47,028 bases of DNA from HGM10611 sp964384805 (GTDB taxonomy: Bacteria > Bacillota_I > Bacilli_A > ML615J-28 > CAG-313). Below, piece after piece: positions 33,958-43,087 of this stretch. The stretch covers positions 1 through 47,028 of the forward strand of contig CAYLLO010000008.1 of assembly GCA_964384805.1 (NCBI GenBank). The letters run 5' to 3'. Position 1 is the stretch's first letter. Every line of letters begins with the position of its first letter. Below the pieces are notes generated by a model. That model did not search any database. It was not told the DNA's origin and worked only from the letters and a program-made list of their open reading frames with translations. The translations under genes and the position numbers were made by a program.

Positions 33958-36805
33958 TTTTTTCTCCTTCTGCTTCAATTGGCTCTAAAAATTTAATTAA
34001 TTTAATATGTTCATTACGTTTTTTAGTATAGATTATATCAAAGTCATCTGTCGTATACCCTAAATCAGTATCATAATCAAACAATTTTTGTTGACTAAAA
34101 TACTCCCAAGGGCTATAATCATTATTTAATTCACTAATAACTTTACTAAAAGTACGCTTTTCTTCATAAAACTTATTTACTGGTAAATAAACATTTTCTT
34201 CATAATTAACTTTAGCAAGAGATATTTTGGTTAATAAGTCTAATGCCTCAGAGGGGGTAACTTTAAAGATTCGTTGTTTTCCACGATCTAATACTATTTC
34301 ATATTCACATTCCTCACGTTTCAGAACATCAACTAAGGCAAATACATATGAATTTAAGAAATCACTTTCATGGGATGTATTTTTTAATTCTTTAATTTCA
34401 AAATATATTATTTTATTCCCTTGTTCACTTACACACATCTCGTTATTACAAGTTAAAACAACTTCATTATCATTATTATTTAAAATAACATCATCTAATT
34501 TATAGACATCAAAGTTTTCACCTACATCATGATATATATAATGAATAAAATTTACACATAAGTCAAATACTTTTTTAAATGCAGTATCATTTAATAATTC
34601 ATTAATATTAGGCAACTTACACTCTAGATTAAATCTTTCTTTGATCTTATTAAAATCATCAATATTTAATTCCTTTTTCTTATTATTTAACACATCAACG
34701 CATATTTTTCTAAATAAATTGCCCTTTACTATATTATTTAAAAAGAATGGCTCAAATTCATTTTCTATTTCTTCTTCTAAGTTATCATCATATCCAAATA
34801 AATGTTTTGCTTTGTTTTTAAGTGGTTCTTCTAAAAAATCAGCTAAATCTTTTAAATAAATTTTCTTTATAATATTTGATTTATACTGTTCACTTAATTT
34901 AGGTTTACTATTACTACTATTATTTAATATTTCCACAAAATAATCTTTATTAAAATATGATTTTCTAGTAAATAATTCCGCCCAACTTCTTGTTTCGTCA
35001 ATATCAATTTTAGTTTCATTCATCTTATTAGTTTTAGATAAATTTCCTACAAACGTTGAAGGATAAAAATCCTCATCTGTTTTTAAATCTTTATTAATAT
35101 AACTTATAACAAACTTATCGGCATTTTGAAATTGAATTAAAAATGCATTTTCAATTTCATCTTTATTATATATATTATATGACCTAATATCTAATTCATT
35201 TTTAATAACTGGAATTGGTAAATTAGCCGATGATGCATTTAAGAAAAACACATACTTACATGAAAGAACTGCTTTAGTATCAAAATCTGCAAAAGTAATC
35301 CCTTTTGTAAAATAATCACTATTTCTAACTTTTGTAATTTTACTAGCATCTAATAAAGAATAAAAAATTGTATTTCGTGGTATTAAATTATTCGATACAT
35401 TAGCATTTAGCCAAAATTCAATATTTTGTACAATGTTTTTATAATATTTATTTGTTTCAAATTCATTTACATCTTTTAAAGAAAACCATTTATCTAGTTC
35501 ATTTTTTATACTAAGCAAATTATTATTATTAATAAATTCAATCGAATTTACTAAATCTAGCCATTTTTTTAAATCATCTATAACACTTACAAATTTTACA
35601 ATTGAATCACTATCAAAATCAATTGTAGTAAATGGCAAATATTTTTTATTATTTAATTCAACAATATTTTGATCAATATCGCTAATACCTGCAACTTTTG
35701 ATAATAAAATTCTTTTTCTTGCGTAATCCCAATCATCACGTTCTGGACTATTACGATAGGCATTTATATCTATTAAATATCTAGACCAATTATCTACATC
35801 ATCTAGTGTTATATTGCGAGTTATTTGAATATCACTATTATTAATAATGTTAAAAAAATCAAGTCTTGTAAAAAATTTTTTATTGGCAATATCAATTAGT
35901 ATTTCAAAACCACTGGATATATTAGTATCAATTTTTTTACGATCATTTATAATATATGGAATATTAGGAAATTCTTCATCATCTTGATTAAATACTCTCG
36001 GAATCACATCTTCATAAACACTAATATTAGGAGCAATAACTAAAAAATCTTCATATTTATTATTTTGATCAAGTAACAACGTACATATTTTAGAATGTAC
36101 AGCCTCTATTTCTCTTAATTTAGAAGGAACAGATATTAAATCAAACTCACTACTGTATTCACTATTTTTTTCTAGCATAAATAAAGTTACATTAGAATCA
36201 TCTTTAATTTTATCAATTATCTTCTTTTCAAGATTATTAAAACTAATAAAACCAAAAAAATAAAGTGGATTATTGATTTTCTTTACTCTATTACATTTAT
36301 TAAACATATAACTAATAGTAGATAATTCATATTCTAATGCGTTTTCTAACACCTTATTGTATAACTTTTCTTGCCACCCAGTAATATTTATTTGATCTAT
36401 TTCGTATTCAAAAAATAATGATGCTAATTTATTAGATAAGTCATATAATTTAATATGATGCAGTTTATCGTTTTCATATATATATTCTTTTATTTCATCA
36501 GGTAATAAATCATATATATTAGGTAAATGTTTCATTATTAAAGTTTTCAGCTGGTCAAGACTCATTAAATCAAAATAACCATCACTATCAATTAAATCTT
36601 TTAATTTATTATCCATTTTTTTAAATACTACATTCATTAAAACATCATTTTGATGTTTTAACCAATAAGCTTTAAACCATTGTTCTGTTCTATTATTGGG
36701 AACAACAATTGTGATTTTATTAAATATATTACTTCTTTGTTTAATAATATCTATTAATTCATCGCCCAATGAATTAAGATTAAATTTACTAATAATATTT
36801 CCCAT
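33947..36805 (-). CDS. recC: RecBCD enzyme subunit RecC
   Basis: A 952-residue protein lacking Walker motifs, as expected for the inactive helicase-like RecC that splits the duplex and reads Chi. Recognisable are the N-terminal TIVVPNNRTEQWFKAYWLK, matching the position and pattern of the RecC start, the LMNVVFKKMDN segment, and the later DIRSYNIYNKDEIENAF region. It is shorter than the 1122-residue E. coli protein. The recC-recB-recD order with overlaps strengthens the call. Sequence divergence means the Chi motif used cannot be deduced. RBS GAAAGGG before ATG; no convincing promoter was found in the 187 bases upstream. Confidence 0.88.
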   Translation of the reverse strand: MGNIISKFNLNSLGDELIDIIKQRSNIFNKITIVVPNNRTEQWFKAYWLKHQNDVLMNVVFKKMDNKLKDLIDSDGYFDLMSLDQLKTLIMKHLPNIYDLLPDEIKEYIYENDKLHHIKLYDLSNKLASLFFEYEIDQINITGWQEKLYNKVLENALEYELSTISYMFNKCNRVKKINNPLYFFGFISFNNLEKKIIDKIKDDSNVTLFMLEKNSEYSSEFDLISVPSKLREIEAVHSKICTLLLDQNNKYEDFLVIAPNISVYEDVIPRVFNQDDEEFPNIPYIINDRKKIDTNISSGFEILIDIANKKFFTRLDFFNIINNSDIQITRNITLDDVDNWSRYLIDINAYRNSPERDDWDYARKRILLSKVAGISDIDQNIVELNNKKYLPFTTIDFDSDSIVKFVSVIDDLKKWLDLVNSIEFINNNNLLSIKNELDKWFSLKDVNEFETNKYYKNIVQNIEFWLNANVSNNLIPRNTIFYSLLDASKITKVRNSDYFTKGITFADFDTKAVLSCKYVFFLNASSANLPIPVIKNELDIRSYNIYNKDEIENAFLIQFQNADKFVISYINKDLKTDEDFYPSTFVGNLSKTNKMNETKIDIDETRSWAELFTRKSYFNKDYFVEILNNSSNSKPKLSEQYKSNIIKKIYLKDLADFLEEPLKNKAKHLFGYDDNLEEEIENEFEPFFLNNIVKGNLFRKICVDVLNNKKKELNIDDFNKIKERFNLECKLPNINELLNDTAFKKVFDLCVNFIHYIYHDVGENFDVYKLDDVILNNNDNEVVLTCNNEMCVSEQGNKIIYFEIKELKNTSHESDFLNSYVFALVDVLKREECEYEIVLDRGKQRIFKVTPSEALDLLTKISLAKVNYEENVYLPVNKFYEEKRTFSKVISELNNDYSPWEYFSQQKLFDYDTDLGYTTDDFDIIYTKKRNEHIKLIKFLEPIEAEGEKNGN

Positions 36806-36992
36806 AATTATACCCTTTCTAATAATCTATTTTTTATCTAAGTCATATATAAAAATTCTACTTTAAAAGTGATAATCTTTCGAAAATAAATAGTAACACT
36901 ATCAACATATTCATGTTCATTATTCAAAGGATATTCCTTAATCTAATAAATCATAAATTCTTGACCTATTAACTTTTTATTATTAATTAATT

Positions 36993-37352
36993 TTAATTAA
37001 AAAAATTATCACTATTTCTCCATTGCAATCCTTTTACTGGTTTTGAAGGTCTAACCATTTTAGTGCCTTTTACTGGTTTTGTTCCTGTTGTATATCTTGT
37101 AGGTATTACTTTGGAGGTTGGTCTAGCTGGCCCACCACTTGCATTTTGGGTATATAATACACAATAGCCATCATTATCATAAATCCATCCATTTTCATAC
37201 CAGCCTAAGTGCTTACCCTTAAACGAATAAACAGATATATCACATATATAAGCTACAGGATTACCATTGAATAAAAAAATTGTTTCATCATCTTTCTCTG
37301 ATAAATAACAAATAGGGTTTCCACCTCTATCATAAAATACTATAAAATTCAT
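36993..37352 (-). CDS. 4-fold beta flap protein
   Basis: A 119-residue protein built of short beta repeats: IVFYDRGGNPICYL, IFLFNGNPVAYI, VYSFKGKHLGWYENGWIYD and DGYCVLYTQNASGGPARP. It ends in a Lys/Pro-rich tail (TKPVKGTKMVRPSKPVKG). This layout matches the family annotated as 4-fold beta flap proteins, whose function is unknown. RBS AAGGAG 8 nt before ATG. It lies in the accessory stretch upstream of recC, separated from it by ~190 AT-rich bases with no visible gene. Confidence 0.72.
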   Translation of the reverse strand: MNFIVFYDRGGNPICYLSEKDDETIFLFNGNPVAYICDISVYSFKGKHLGWYENGWIYDNDGYCVLYTQNASGGPARPTSKVIPTRYTTGTKPVKGTKMVRPSKPVKGLQWRNSDNFFN

Positions 37353-37451
37353 AAATTAATTCTCCTTATACCAATAATATTATATAAATAGTTTATTTAT
37401 ATTTAAAATTAATTTCCCATAGATAATATTTAAAAATCCTTTAAATTTATT

Positions 37452-38705
37452 TCAAACCGCTTGGCTATAATGGCCATTATCGCTTGCATACATTTTACAT
37501 CCTACACTATAATCTTTTATTAGATTATCTAATACTTGAGGAGTTAATATAAAATTCTAATTGCGAACTTTTAATACCGTTAAAACTATTTTAAAATACT
37601 TAGTTGCATCTAATAAATATTCTTTAGATACATCATCAAATAATGATAAACTAATTTCACTTAAACTATTTCTTACGGCGGTATTTAACTACAGATAAAT
37701 CTCCCCTATATTTTCTTCTTTTGAAGTTTGTCGTTTATTTTTTATCCAACAAATAAACTGCTAGAAAATTAGTGCTATTTCCTAAAAGACATTCATAATT
37801 CTCTAAACATTCTTTATCATATATCTTTACTTTATTCATCACATCTTCCATTGTATTACAATCATTTAACCCCGACAATAATAATTTATTAGGTTTTAGA
37901 TTAGATAAAACAATTTCTTGATCATTATTTATAATTTTTATAATTGATGAATTATTAAGAAAAGTTAATAAATCTGTTAAATCAAAACCAATAAGCGGTG
38001 GTAATAAAACCATTTCTTTTAATGTATTTAAACAATTATATTTTAATAAAATAGAAAATATATTTTCATCTAAGATTTCTTTAAATTTAGGTGTTATATC
38101 AATATAGTGTTCACAATACTTTTCAGTAATATTAGTTATGTTAGTTATGAAATTATTTGTAAACTCAATTATATTATCTTCATCAATTATTTGTAATTGC
38201 TCAACATAAAACTTAACTTTTAAAGTGAGTTCATAATACAAATTACTTAACGCATCAAATAATGAATAATTCATTCCTTTGTAAGTAATGACAGATTCAA
38301 ACATTGGTGCTAAATCTTTTGCTTTTTGGACAACATATATTAAAGAATAGTTTTGAATTATAATTTCAGATAATTCTTTTTCATCTAATTCAAGAAAATC
38401 AGAACATATTTTAATATTTTGGTTTATATTATTATCTTTATTAAAAAAATTATAAACTTCCTGGTTTAAATAGTTTTTTAATAAAGAGAGTTTATTTAAT
38501 ATATATTTTTTATTAATATTAATGGGATTAAAATATAATTCATTCATAGTACTAATTACAATATCATTCCTAATTAAATCAATTAATCCACTATAAACTT
38601 CCTTTAAACTCTCTAAATAGTTTTTAAGAAATGTCGCTTCTATCCATAGCTGATTTATTGATATTTTTTTATATAATCAATGTATTCTTCAAATGTATAT
38701 TTCAT
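37452..38705 (-). pseudogene. Decayed accessory gene of about 400 codons, function unknown
   Basis: An ATG at 38705 with RBS AGGTGG starts MKYTFEEYIDYIKK. A run of seven A (38664-38670) throws it out of frame, and one extra A would join it to INQLWIEATFLKNYLESLKE and on through a 270-codon open frame (38547-37735). After that frame's stop, coding-like sequence continues as TSKEENIGEIYL, a TAG, LNTAVRNSLSEISLSLFDD, and, after another shift near 37570, ILTPQVLDNLIKDYSVG to a stop at 37452. So at least three or four lesions. I do not recognise the family. The 270-codon frame alone could still be made. A shorter coding remnant (KFLEETLSRDVKELECKNKN) may lie at 38740-38815. Confidence 0.65.
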
Positions 38706-38889
38706 AAATGCACCACCTAATTATTTTCTTTTTTTAAATTTATAAAATATTTTTATTCTTACATTCTAATTCTTTAACATCTCTAGAAAGAGTTTCTTCT
38801 AAAAATTTAAAACTCTATTTTCAAAAACATATTTATAGTTAAAATTCATTAACTATTATTTGTGAAAACATGAATATATTTAGCGTATT

Positions 38890-39393
38890 TTAATAAGAAC
38901 TATCTTTTAAGACTACTTCCTTACTTTGTAAATATTCTTTGTATCTAAGTAATGCCGCAATATGACGATTATGTACCTTTTCATCATTATTTTGATAAAT
39001 CTCAATAAGTCCATCTAATTTGCTATTAAATTCATTAACTGTTATAATAGAATACTTTTTCATAATTTGACCAATTGTTTTACGATAGCATTCTGCGGTA
39101 GTAGGTTTTTTAGCATTTTCAACTAGATAAGAATAAAATCCTGCAAGTTCACCAGTATAATTTTCTTTATTTAGAATAGCTTTTTTAGTACTAACTTCAG
39201 TTAGATTAGAAATAGTTGAAAGTTCAATTAATTCTAGTAATAACTCAATAATCTTTTCAAGTAAAAATTCACTATGTGAAATTTCATATGCGGCATATAA
39301 ACCTTTTACTTCACCAATTTTAGTTAATAATTCAGTATTCTTATAATTTTGTAAAAAATTATTAACTGAATCAATTTTATCTTTCAAATCCAT
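38890..39393 (-). CDS. Small hypothetical protein, helical
   Basis: A 167-residue, largely helical soluble protein starting MDLKDKIDSVNNFLQNY. The C-terminal ~75 residues (TTAECYRKTIGQIMKKYSII and HNRHIAALLRYKEYLQ) loosely resemble the SAM-like core-binding domain of tyrosine recombinases, but there is no catalytic domain, so this is only a resemblance. The ATG at 39393 is chosen because AAAGGAG lies 6-7 nt before it; the frame extends 21 codons further, through its own promoter. It stands alone in a region of decayed genes. Confidence 0.65.
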   Translation of the reverse strand: MDLKDKIDSVNNFLQNYKNTELLTKIGEVKGLYAAYEISHSEFLLEKIIELLLELIELSTISNLTEVSTKKAILNKENYTGELAGFYSYLVENAKKPTTAECYRKTIGQIMKKYSIITVNEFNSKLDGLIEIYQNNDEKVHNRHIAALLRYKEYLQSKEVVLKDSSY

Positions 39394-39427
39394 AAAGCAC
39401 TCCTTTATTTTTATATAAATTAGTAGT

Positions 39428-39456
39428 AATATATCACATCTATTTTTATCTTTCAA
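39428..39456 (-). promoter_or_regulatory. Promoter of the 167-residue protein gene
   Basis: Minus-strand TTGAAA (39451-39456), a 17-nt spacer and TATATT (39428-39433), 35 nt before the start. Confidence 0.65.
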
Positions 39457-39469
39457 GTGCTTAACATAT

Positions 39470-39483
39470 ATTTCTGCAGAAAT
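39470..39483. promoter_or_regulatory. Perfect 14-bp palindrome upstream of a promoter
   Basis: ATTTCTGCAGAAAT is fully self-complementary and lies 13 nt upstream of the -35 hexamer of the 167-residue gene. It could be a regulator binding site; the protein that would bind is not known. Confidence 0.45.
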
Positions 39484-39641
39484 TATGATTGTTTTATGAT
39501 GATATTAGAACATATTTACATTATATTATTTTAAAACAATCCCAAAATAATAGTATTAATAACTTTATAATACTTATATTTTTTATTTATAATTCCTTCT
39601 CGATATTTTTCATTTTCTGACTTTTACAGTTGTTATGCTAT

Positions 39642-39687
39642 AAAAGGTTTATCTTAGATATTTTTATCTTTGATAAACCTTTTTTTA
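39642..39687. terminator. Long near-perfect hairpin terminator
   Basis: GGTTTATC-TTAGATA-TTTT-TATCTTT-GATAAACC (39646-39679) forms a stem of ~15 bp with one mismatch. T runs on the plus-strand side (CCTTTTTTT) and a shorter one on the minus side suggest two-way termination, probably for rlmD (minus). The rest of the gap 39457-39838 shows nothing beyond this, the promoter and the palindrome. Confidence 0.7.
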
Positions 39688-39838
39688 ATATTTTTTGTGA
39701 TGAGTATGAAAAGTAAGCATATGAATCAAAACTTTCCAATAATATTTAATAAATCTCTTATAGATTCAGCATTTCAACAACTTTCTCATAGGTTTCTTTC
39801 TTTCAAAATCAAAACTTAAGTTAACTTGGAAATTGTTA

Positions 39839-41206
39839 TTACTTATGGGATAACAAAACAACCGTCTCTATATTTGAAGTAAATGGAAACATATCAAGTG
39901 GTTGAATAGTTAAAATATGATATTTACTACTCAAATGGTTACAATTTTTCGCAAGCGTTGCAGGATTACAAGAAACATAAATAATTTTTTTAACTGGATG
40001 ATCTTGTAAATACTTAAGTGTTTTTAAATCCATTCCTGTTCTTGGTGGATCAACTACAAAAACATCTGGAATAAAACCTTCTTTTTCAAATTTATTAAGA
40101 TTTGATATTAAATCCCCTTGATAAAATGAAGCATTAGAAATATTATTTAATTTAACATTCTCATTAGCGTTTTTAATAGCTTCTGCATTAGTGTCTATCC
40201 CTCGAACCTCTTTAACGCTATTAGCTAACCACATCCCAATAGTCCCTACTCCTGAGCATCCATCAATGACCTTTTCATCTCCTTTAAATTTTCCAAGACT
40301 TAGCACCATATTATAAAGTTTTTCGGTTTGTTCCACATTTAATTGAAAAAAACTTGTCGGTAAGAGCTTAAAATAGAAATTGCCTAATTTTTCCGTAATT
40401 GTTTCATTTCCTACTAAAAGAAAAGTATTTTCGCCAAAATTTTCTAAAGCATCTTTATCATTATTAATACTAATATATACACTAGTTACATTTTCAATAT
40501 TTAACAATCCCTTAGCAATCTTCTTGGTCCGATTATCATCTTTGAATAAAATCAATGTTACTTGAATGTCTCCAGTATATTTAGAACTGCGAACTACAAT
40601 ATGACGCAAAACTCCATCATGTGATTTTGGTGAATATGCTATAACTTCAAATTTTGTTAAATATTCACAAATATCTTTGACAGCTTTGCGGATATCTTCA
40701 CGTTCAACATCACAATTATCAATGTATACTAAACGATTACCACCAGCCTCATACATCCCCGTAACTAATTTTTCCCCATTATAACGAACTGGAAGTTTTG
40801 CTTTATTACGATAATGCCATGGATTTTCCATCCCAATCGTGTCTTTGAAGGCTTTTTCGTTTAAATCACGATCATAATAACGATTAAAGGCTTCCATTAC
40901 TAAATTCTTTTTAATTTTCAATGCCGCATCATATGAAACATGCATTAAGTTACATCCCCCACATTTGCCGTAATATGGACAAAGTGGTTCTGCACGATAT
41001 GGTGATGGAGTTCCTTTAATTCTTACTAAACTAGCTTTGGAATATTGGTCATTTATTTCAGTAATTCTTACAACAGCTTCTTCTCCTGGCAGTGCCCCAT
41101 CAACAAAGATTGCAAGCCGCTTGTAGTACCCTATTCCTTCGCCATTAATTCCTACTCTTTTAATGGTTATTAAAATTTCTTGGTTCTTTGTTAAAATATT
41201 TGCCAT
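39839..41206 (-). CDS. rlmD: 23S rRNA (uracil-5-)-methyltransferase, RlmD/RlmCD family
   Basis: A 455-residue SAM-dependent enzyme placing m5U in 23S rRNA. An N-terminal TRAM domain (~8-62) is followed by a likely iron-sulfur site (CPYYGKCGGCNLMH, ~76-89), a Rossmann methyltransferase core (IDGCSGVGTIGMWLA), VDPPRTGMD and the catalytic cysteine in YVSCNPATLAKN. In Firmicutes a single RlmCD enzyme commonly modifies two sites, so which uracils are targeted here is not settled. The ATG at 41206 lacks a nearby RBS; see the leader hairpin. Confidence 0.93.
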   Translation of the reverse strand: MANILTKNQEILITIKRVGINGEGIGYYKRLAIFVDGALPGEEAVVRITEINDQYSKASLVRIKGTPSPYRAEPLCPYYGKCGGCNLMHVSYDAALKIKKNLVMEAFNRYYDRDLNEKAFKDTIGMENPWHYRNKAKLPVRYNGEKLVTGMYEAGGNRLVYIDNCDVEREDIRKAVKDICEYLTKFEVIAYSPKSHDGVLRHIVVRSSKYTGDIQVTLILFKDDNRTKKIAKGLLNIENVTSVYISINNDKDALENFGENTFLLVGNETITEKLGNFYFKLLPTSFFQLNVEQTEKLYNMVLSLGKFKGDEKVIDGCSGVGTIGMWLANSVKEVRGIDTNAEAIKNANENVKLNNISNASFYQGDLISNLNKFEKEGFIPDVFVVDPPRTGMDLKTLKYLQDHPVKKIIYVSCNPATLAKNCNHLSSKYHILTIQPLDMFPFTSNIETVVLLSHK

Positions 41207-41218
41207 AAAATTAGTTGA

Positions 41219-41249
41219 GTAGACTATTTTGGTCTACACTTCTCCTTTC
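41219..41249 (-). promoter_or_regulatory. Hairpin between RBS and start codon of the rRNA methyltransferase gene
   Basis: On the minus strand GAAAGGAG (41242-41249) is followed by GTAGAC-CAAAATA-GTCTAC (41219-41237) and then 12 nt to the ATG. Linear spacing from RBS to ATG is ~35 nt, too long. If the hairpin folds, the spacing shrinks to ~16 nt. A tiny frame, MKGEV-stop, starts at the ATG within ATGAAAGGAG. This may be translational control of the methyltransferase. Confidence 0.45.
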
Positions 41250-41397
41250 ATTTTATCCAAAATATCATATTGTATATAATCATGTGCTGTTATTTATCAC
41301 AAAATCATAAATATTAAAATTAAGACATATAATTTTTTACTATCTTCTTTAATTCGTTTGCATAAATAATTCTTATACTTATTATAACACATTTAAC

Positions 41398-41427
41398 AAA
41401 AAAAAGATATCATAACGATATCTTTTT
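41398..41427. terminator. Terminator after the pdaA-like gene
   Basis: AAAAAGATATC pairs with GATATCTTTTT around a 5-nt loop; a T run follows on the minus strand. Confidence 0.8.
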
Positions 41428-42184
41428 AAAGTTCTGTTACAGGTGATAACTCATAACCTTGATTTCTTATTTCATCAATAATCTCAGGTAAAGCTTCTTT
41501 ATTTGACGTTGATACCGTATGCATCAAAATTATTGCACCTGAATGCAAATTATCTATTACACTATTGTAACTATACTCTTTTCCTTTTTGATGCTCTGTA
41601 GACCAATCTTTAAAAGCAATTGACCAAAAAATAGTTTTGTAGCCTAATTCTTTTAAATTCATTAAACTATTATGGTCAAATTCACCTTTTGGTGGTCTAA
41701 ACACTTTTACCATTTCTTCCCCTGTTACTTTTTGGAAGTTATCTTCTAACTTTTTTAAATCATTTTCTAACTCTTCTTTAGTTTGGGAAGTAATACTTTT
41801 ATGCGAATAAGAATGATTGGCAACAATATGCCCTTCTTCCACCATTCGCTTTGTCAAATTTTGAAATCGGTTAACAAAATCTCCTGTCACAAAAAATGTA
41901 GCCTGTACTTTCTTATCTTTTAAAGTATCTAAAATACTAGCTAAATTTCCATTATCATATCCTGCATCAAACGTTAAATAGATTTTTTTCTCATCTGGAG
42001 AACCAACATAAAAACTATTAGTTCCTTCTATTTCTTGAGCATATGAACCTATTTCTGGTGGAGTATGGTCAGAGTTTTTACGAAAACCCCAACCAGCAGC
42101 TCCTACCGAAATATTAAAGGAAATAATAAATAAGAAAGTAATGAACATTAGCAGGATCCTTTTTTTCAGGATTAACACCTCCAT
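41426..42184 (-). CDS. pdaA: Peptidoglycan N-acetylmuramic acid deacetylase, PdaA-like
   Basis: A 252-residue secreted polysaccharide deacetylase. The signal-type hydrophobic segment ILLMFITFLFIISFNISVGAA is followed by WGFRKNSDHTPPE and the NodB domain: YLTFDAGYDNGN (TFD-x-GYDNG, the PdaA form of motif 1), ANHSYSHKS (metal His motif), FRPPKGEFDH (Arg motif). PdaA makes muramic delta-lactam in spore cortex, which would suggest an endospore former. The start is unclear: the only strong RBS (GGAGGTG) lies inside the first codons from ATG 42184 and points to a CTG at 42169, while an ATG at 42148 has AAAGGA 8 nt upstream. Confidence 0.88.
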   Translation of the reverse strand: MEVLILKKRILLMFITFLFIISFNISVGAAGWGFRKNSDHTPPEIGSYAQEIEGTNSFYVGSPDEKKIYLTFDAGYDNGNLASILDTLKDKKVQATFFVTGDFVNRFQNLTKRMVEEGHIVANHSYSHKSITSQTKEELENDLKKLEDNFQKVTGEEMVKVFRPPKGEFDHNSLMNLKELGYKTIFWSIAFKDWSTEHQKGKEYSYNSVIDNLHSGAIILMHTVSTSNKEALPEIIDEIRNQGYELSPVTEL

Positions 42185-42202
42185 CTATGTTCGTATATAT
42201 TA

Positions 42203-42997
42203 TTAATCTTTTGTAAAGTTTTTATGCTCTTTTAAATATAAATAATATTGGAAAATTATTCCCATAATAAATACTTTTACTAAAATATATAAATAATAGA
42301 TAATAACAAATACACTCGTTAAAGAATGATATATTTTACTATAACTATTAGTTAAAAAATAATTTAAAATTGGAAAAAAAATAACTGTTAATACATACCA
42401 AATTATAGTTAACCAAAAACTTGTCATTAAACTTTTTTTAAAACTAATCTTGACGGGGATAATTTTTTTATAAATAAAACCACTTATTAACCAAATACTA
42501 ATCCAATTACCTAAAAATTCAATAAAGTTTAAAAAATATTTCAACAAAATGTTGTCAGTTAATTTAAGAATTTGATTAATAAAAAAAACAAAAACAACAG
42601 ATATAACTACGAAAACAACAACTAAGAAAAAGTATATAAAACCACTAATACGATTTCTTATATATCCACGTTTTTTAATTGTATAATAAATCGTATCTCC
42701 CGTTTGATTAAATGTTAAAACTAAGGTCGAAGTACTCCAAAATAAATTAATAATTAAAATAATTGTTGGTATTAATTCTTCTGTTTCAGCATAACCAACT
42801 TCTTTAATTAAAATAGGTAATCCTAATTTATTCATAATAATATTTAATAGCATTAATAACGGAATAATAATTAAAATTAAATTATACGTTATAGCGCTAC
42901 TCAAAATTCTTACTGAGTAAGTTTTAGTGATTTCTTGATATAAATTTATATATTTTTTTATTTTATCAATCATATTATTAGTATTGGTAAATTTCAT
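42203..42997 (-). CDS. YihY/BrkB family membrane protein
   Basis: A 264-residue protein with six hydrophobic segments: near 30-50, 80-100, 120-145, 160-180, 195-215 and 230-255. The segment TYSVRILSSAITYNLILIIIP corresponds to the conserved N-terminal part (ALAYYTLLSLVPLL-like) of YihY proteins. Transport function is unproven for the family. No good RBS is visible before the ATG at 42997 or the one at codon 9. It precedes pdaA by 18 nt, so they may be cotranscribed. Confidence 0.75.
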   Translation of the reverse strand: MKFTNTNNMIDKIKKYINLYQEITKTYSVRILSSAITYNLILIIIPLLMLLNIIMNKLGLPILIKEVGYAETEELIPTIILIINLFWSTSTLVLTFNQTGDTIYYTIKKRGYIRNRISGFIYFFLVVVFVVISVVFVFFINQILKLTDNILLKYFLNFIEFLGNWISIWLISGFIYKKIIPVKISFKKSLMTSFWLTIIWYVLTVIFFPILNYFLTNSYSKIYHSLTSVFVIIYYLYILVKVFIMGIIFQYYLYLKEHKNFTKD

Positions 42998-43050
42998 AAT
43001 AATATAAAAATATTCTAAAAAACATCAATTCTTGTATTTAATTTTTACTA

Positions 43051-43081
43051 ATAAAAAGTGAAACCCTATTAGGATTTCACT
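43051..43081. terminator. Terminator after the zinc-ribbon gene
   Basis: On the minus strand AGTGAAATCC pairs with GGGTTTCACT across TAATA (arms around 43057-43081), followed by TTTTTAT. Confidence 0.75.
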
Positions 43082-43087
43082 GATGAA

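Noticed and set aside
28617..36805. AddAB (RexAB) nuclease
   Set aside because: Three genes rather than two, a RecD helicase with its own Walker A, and a RecC-like partner with neither Walker motif nor AddB iron-sulfur cysteines that I can see.
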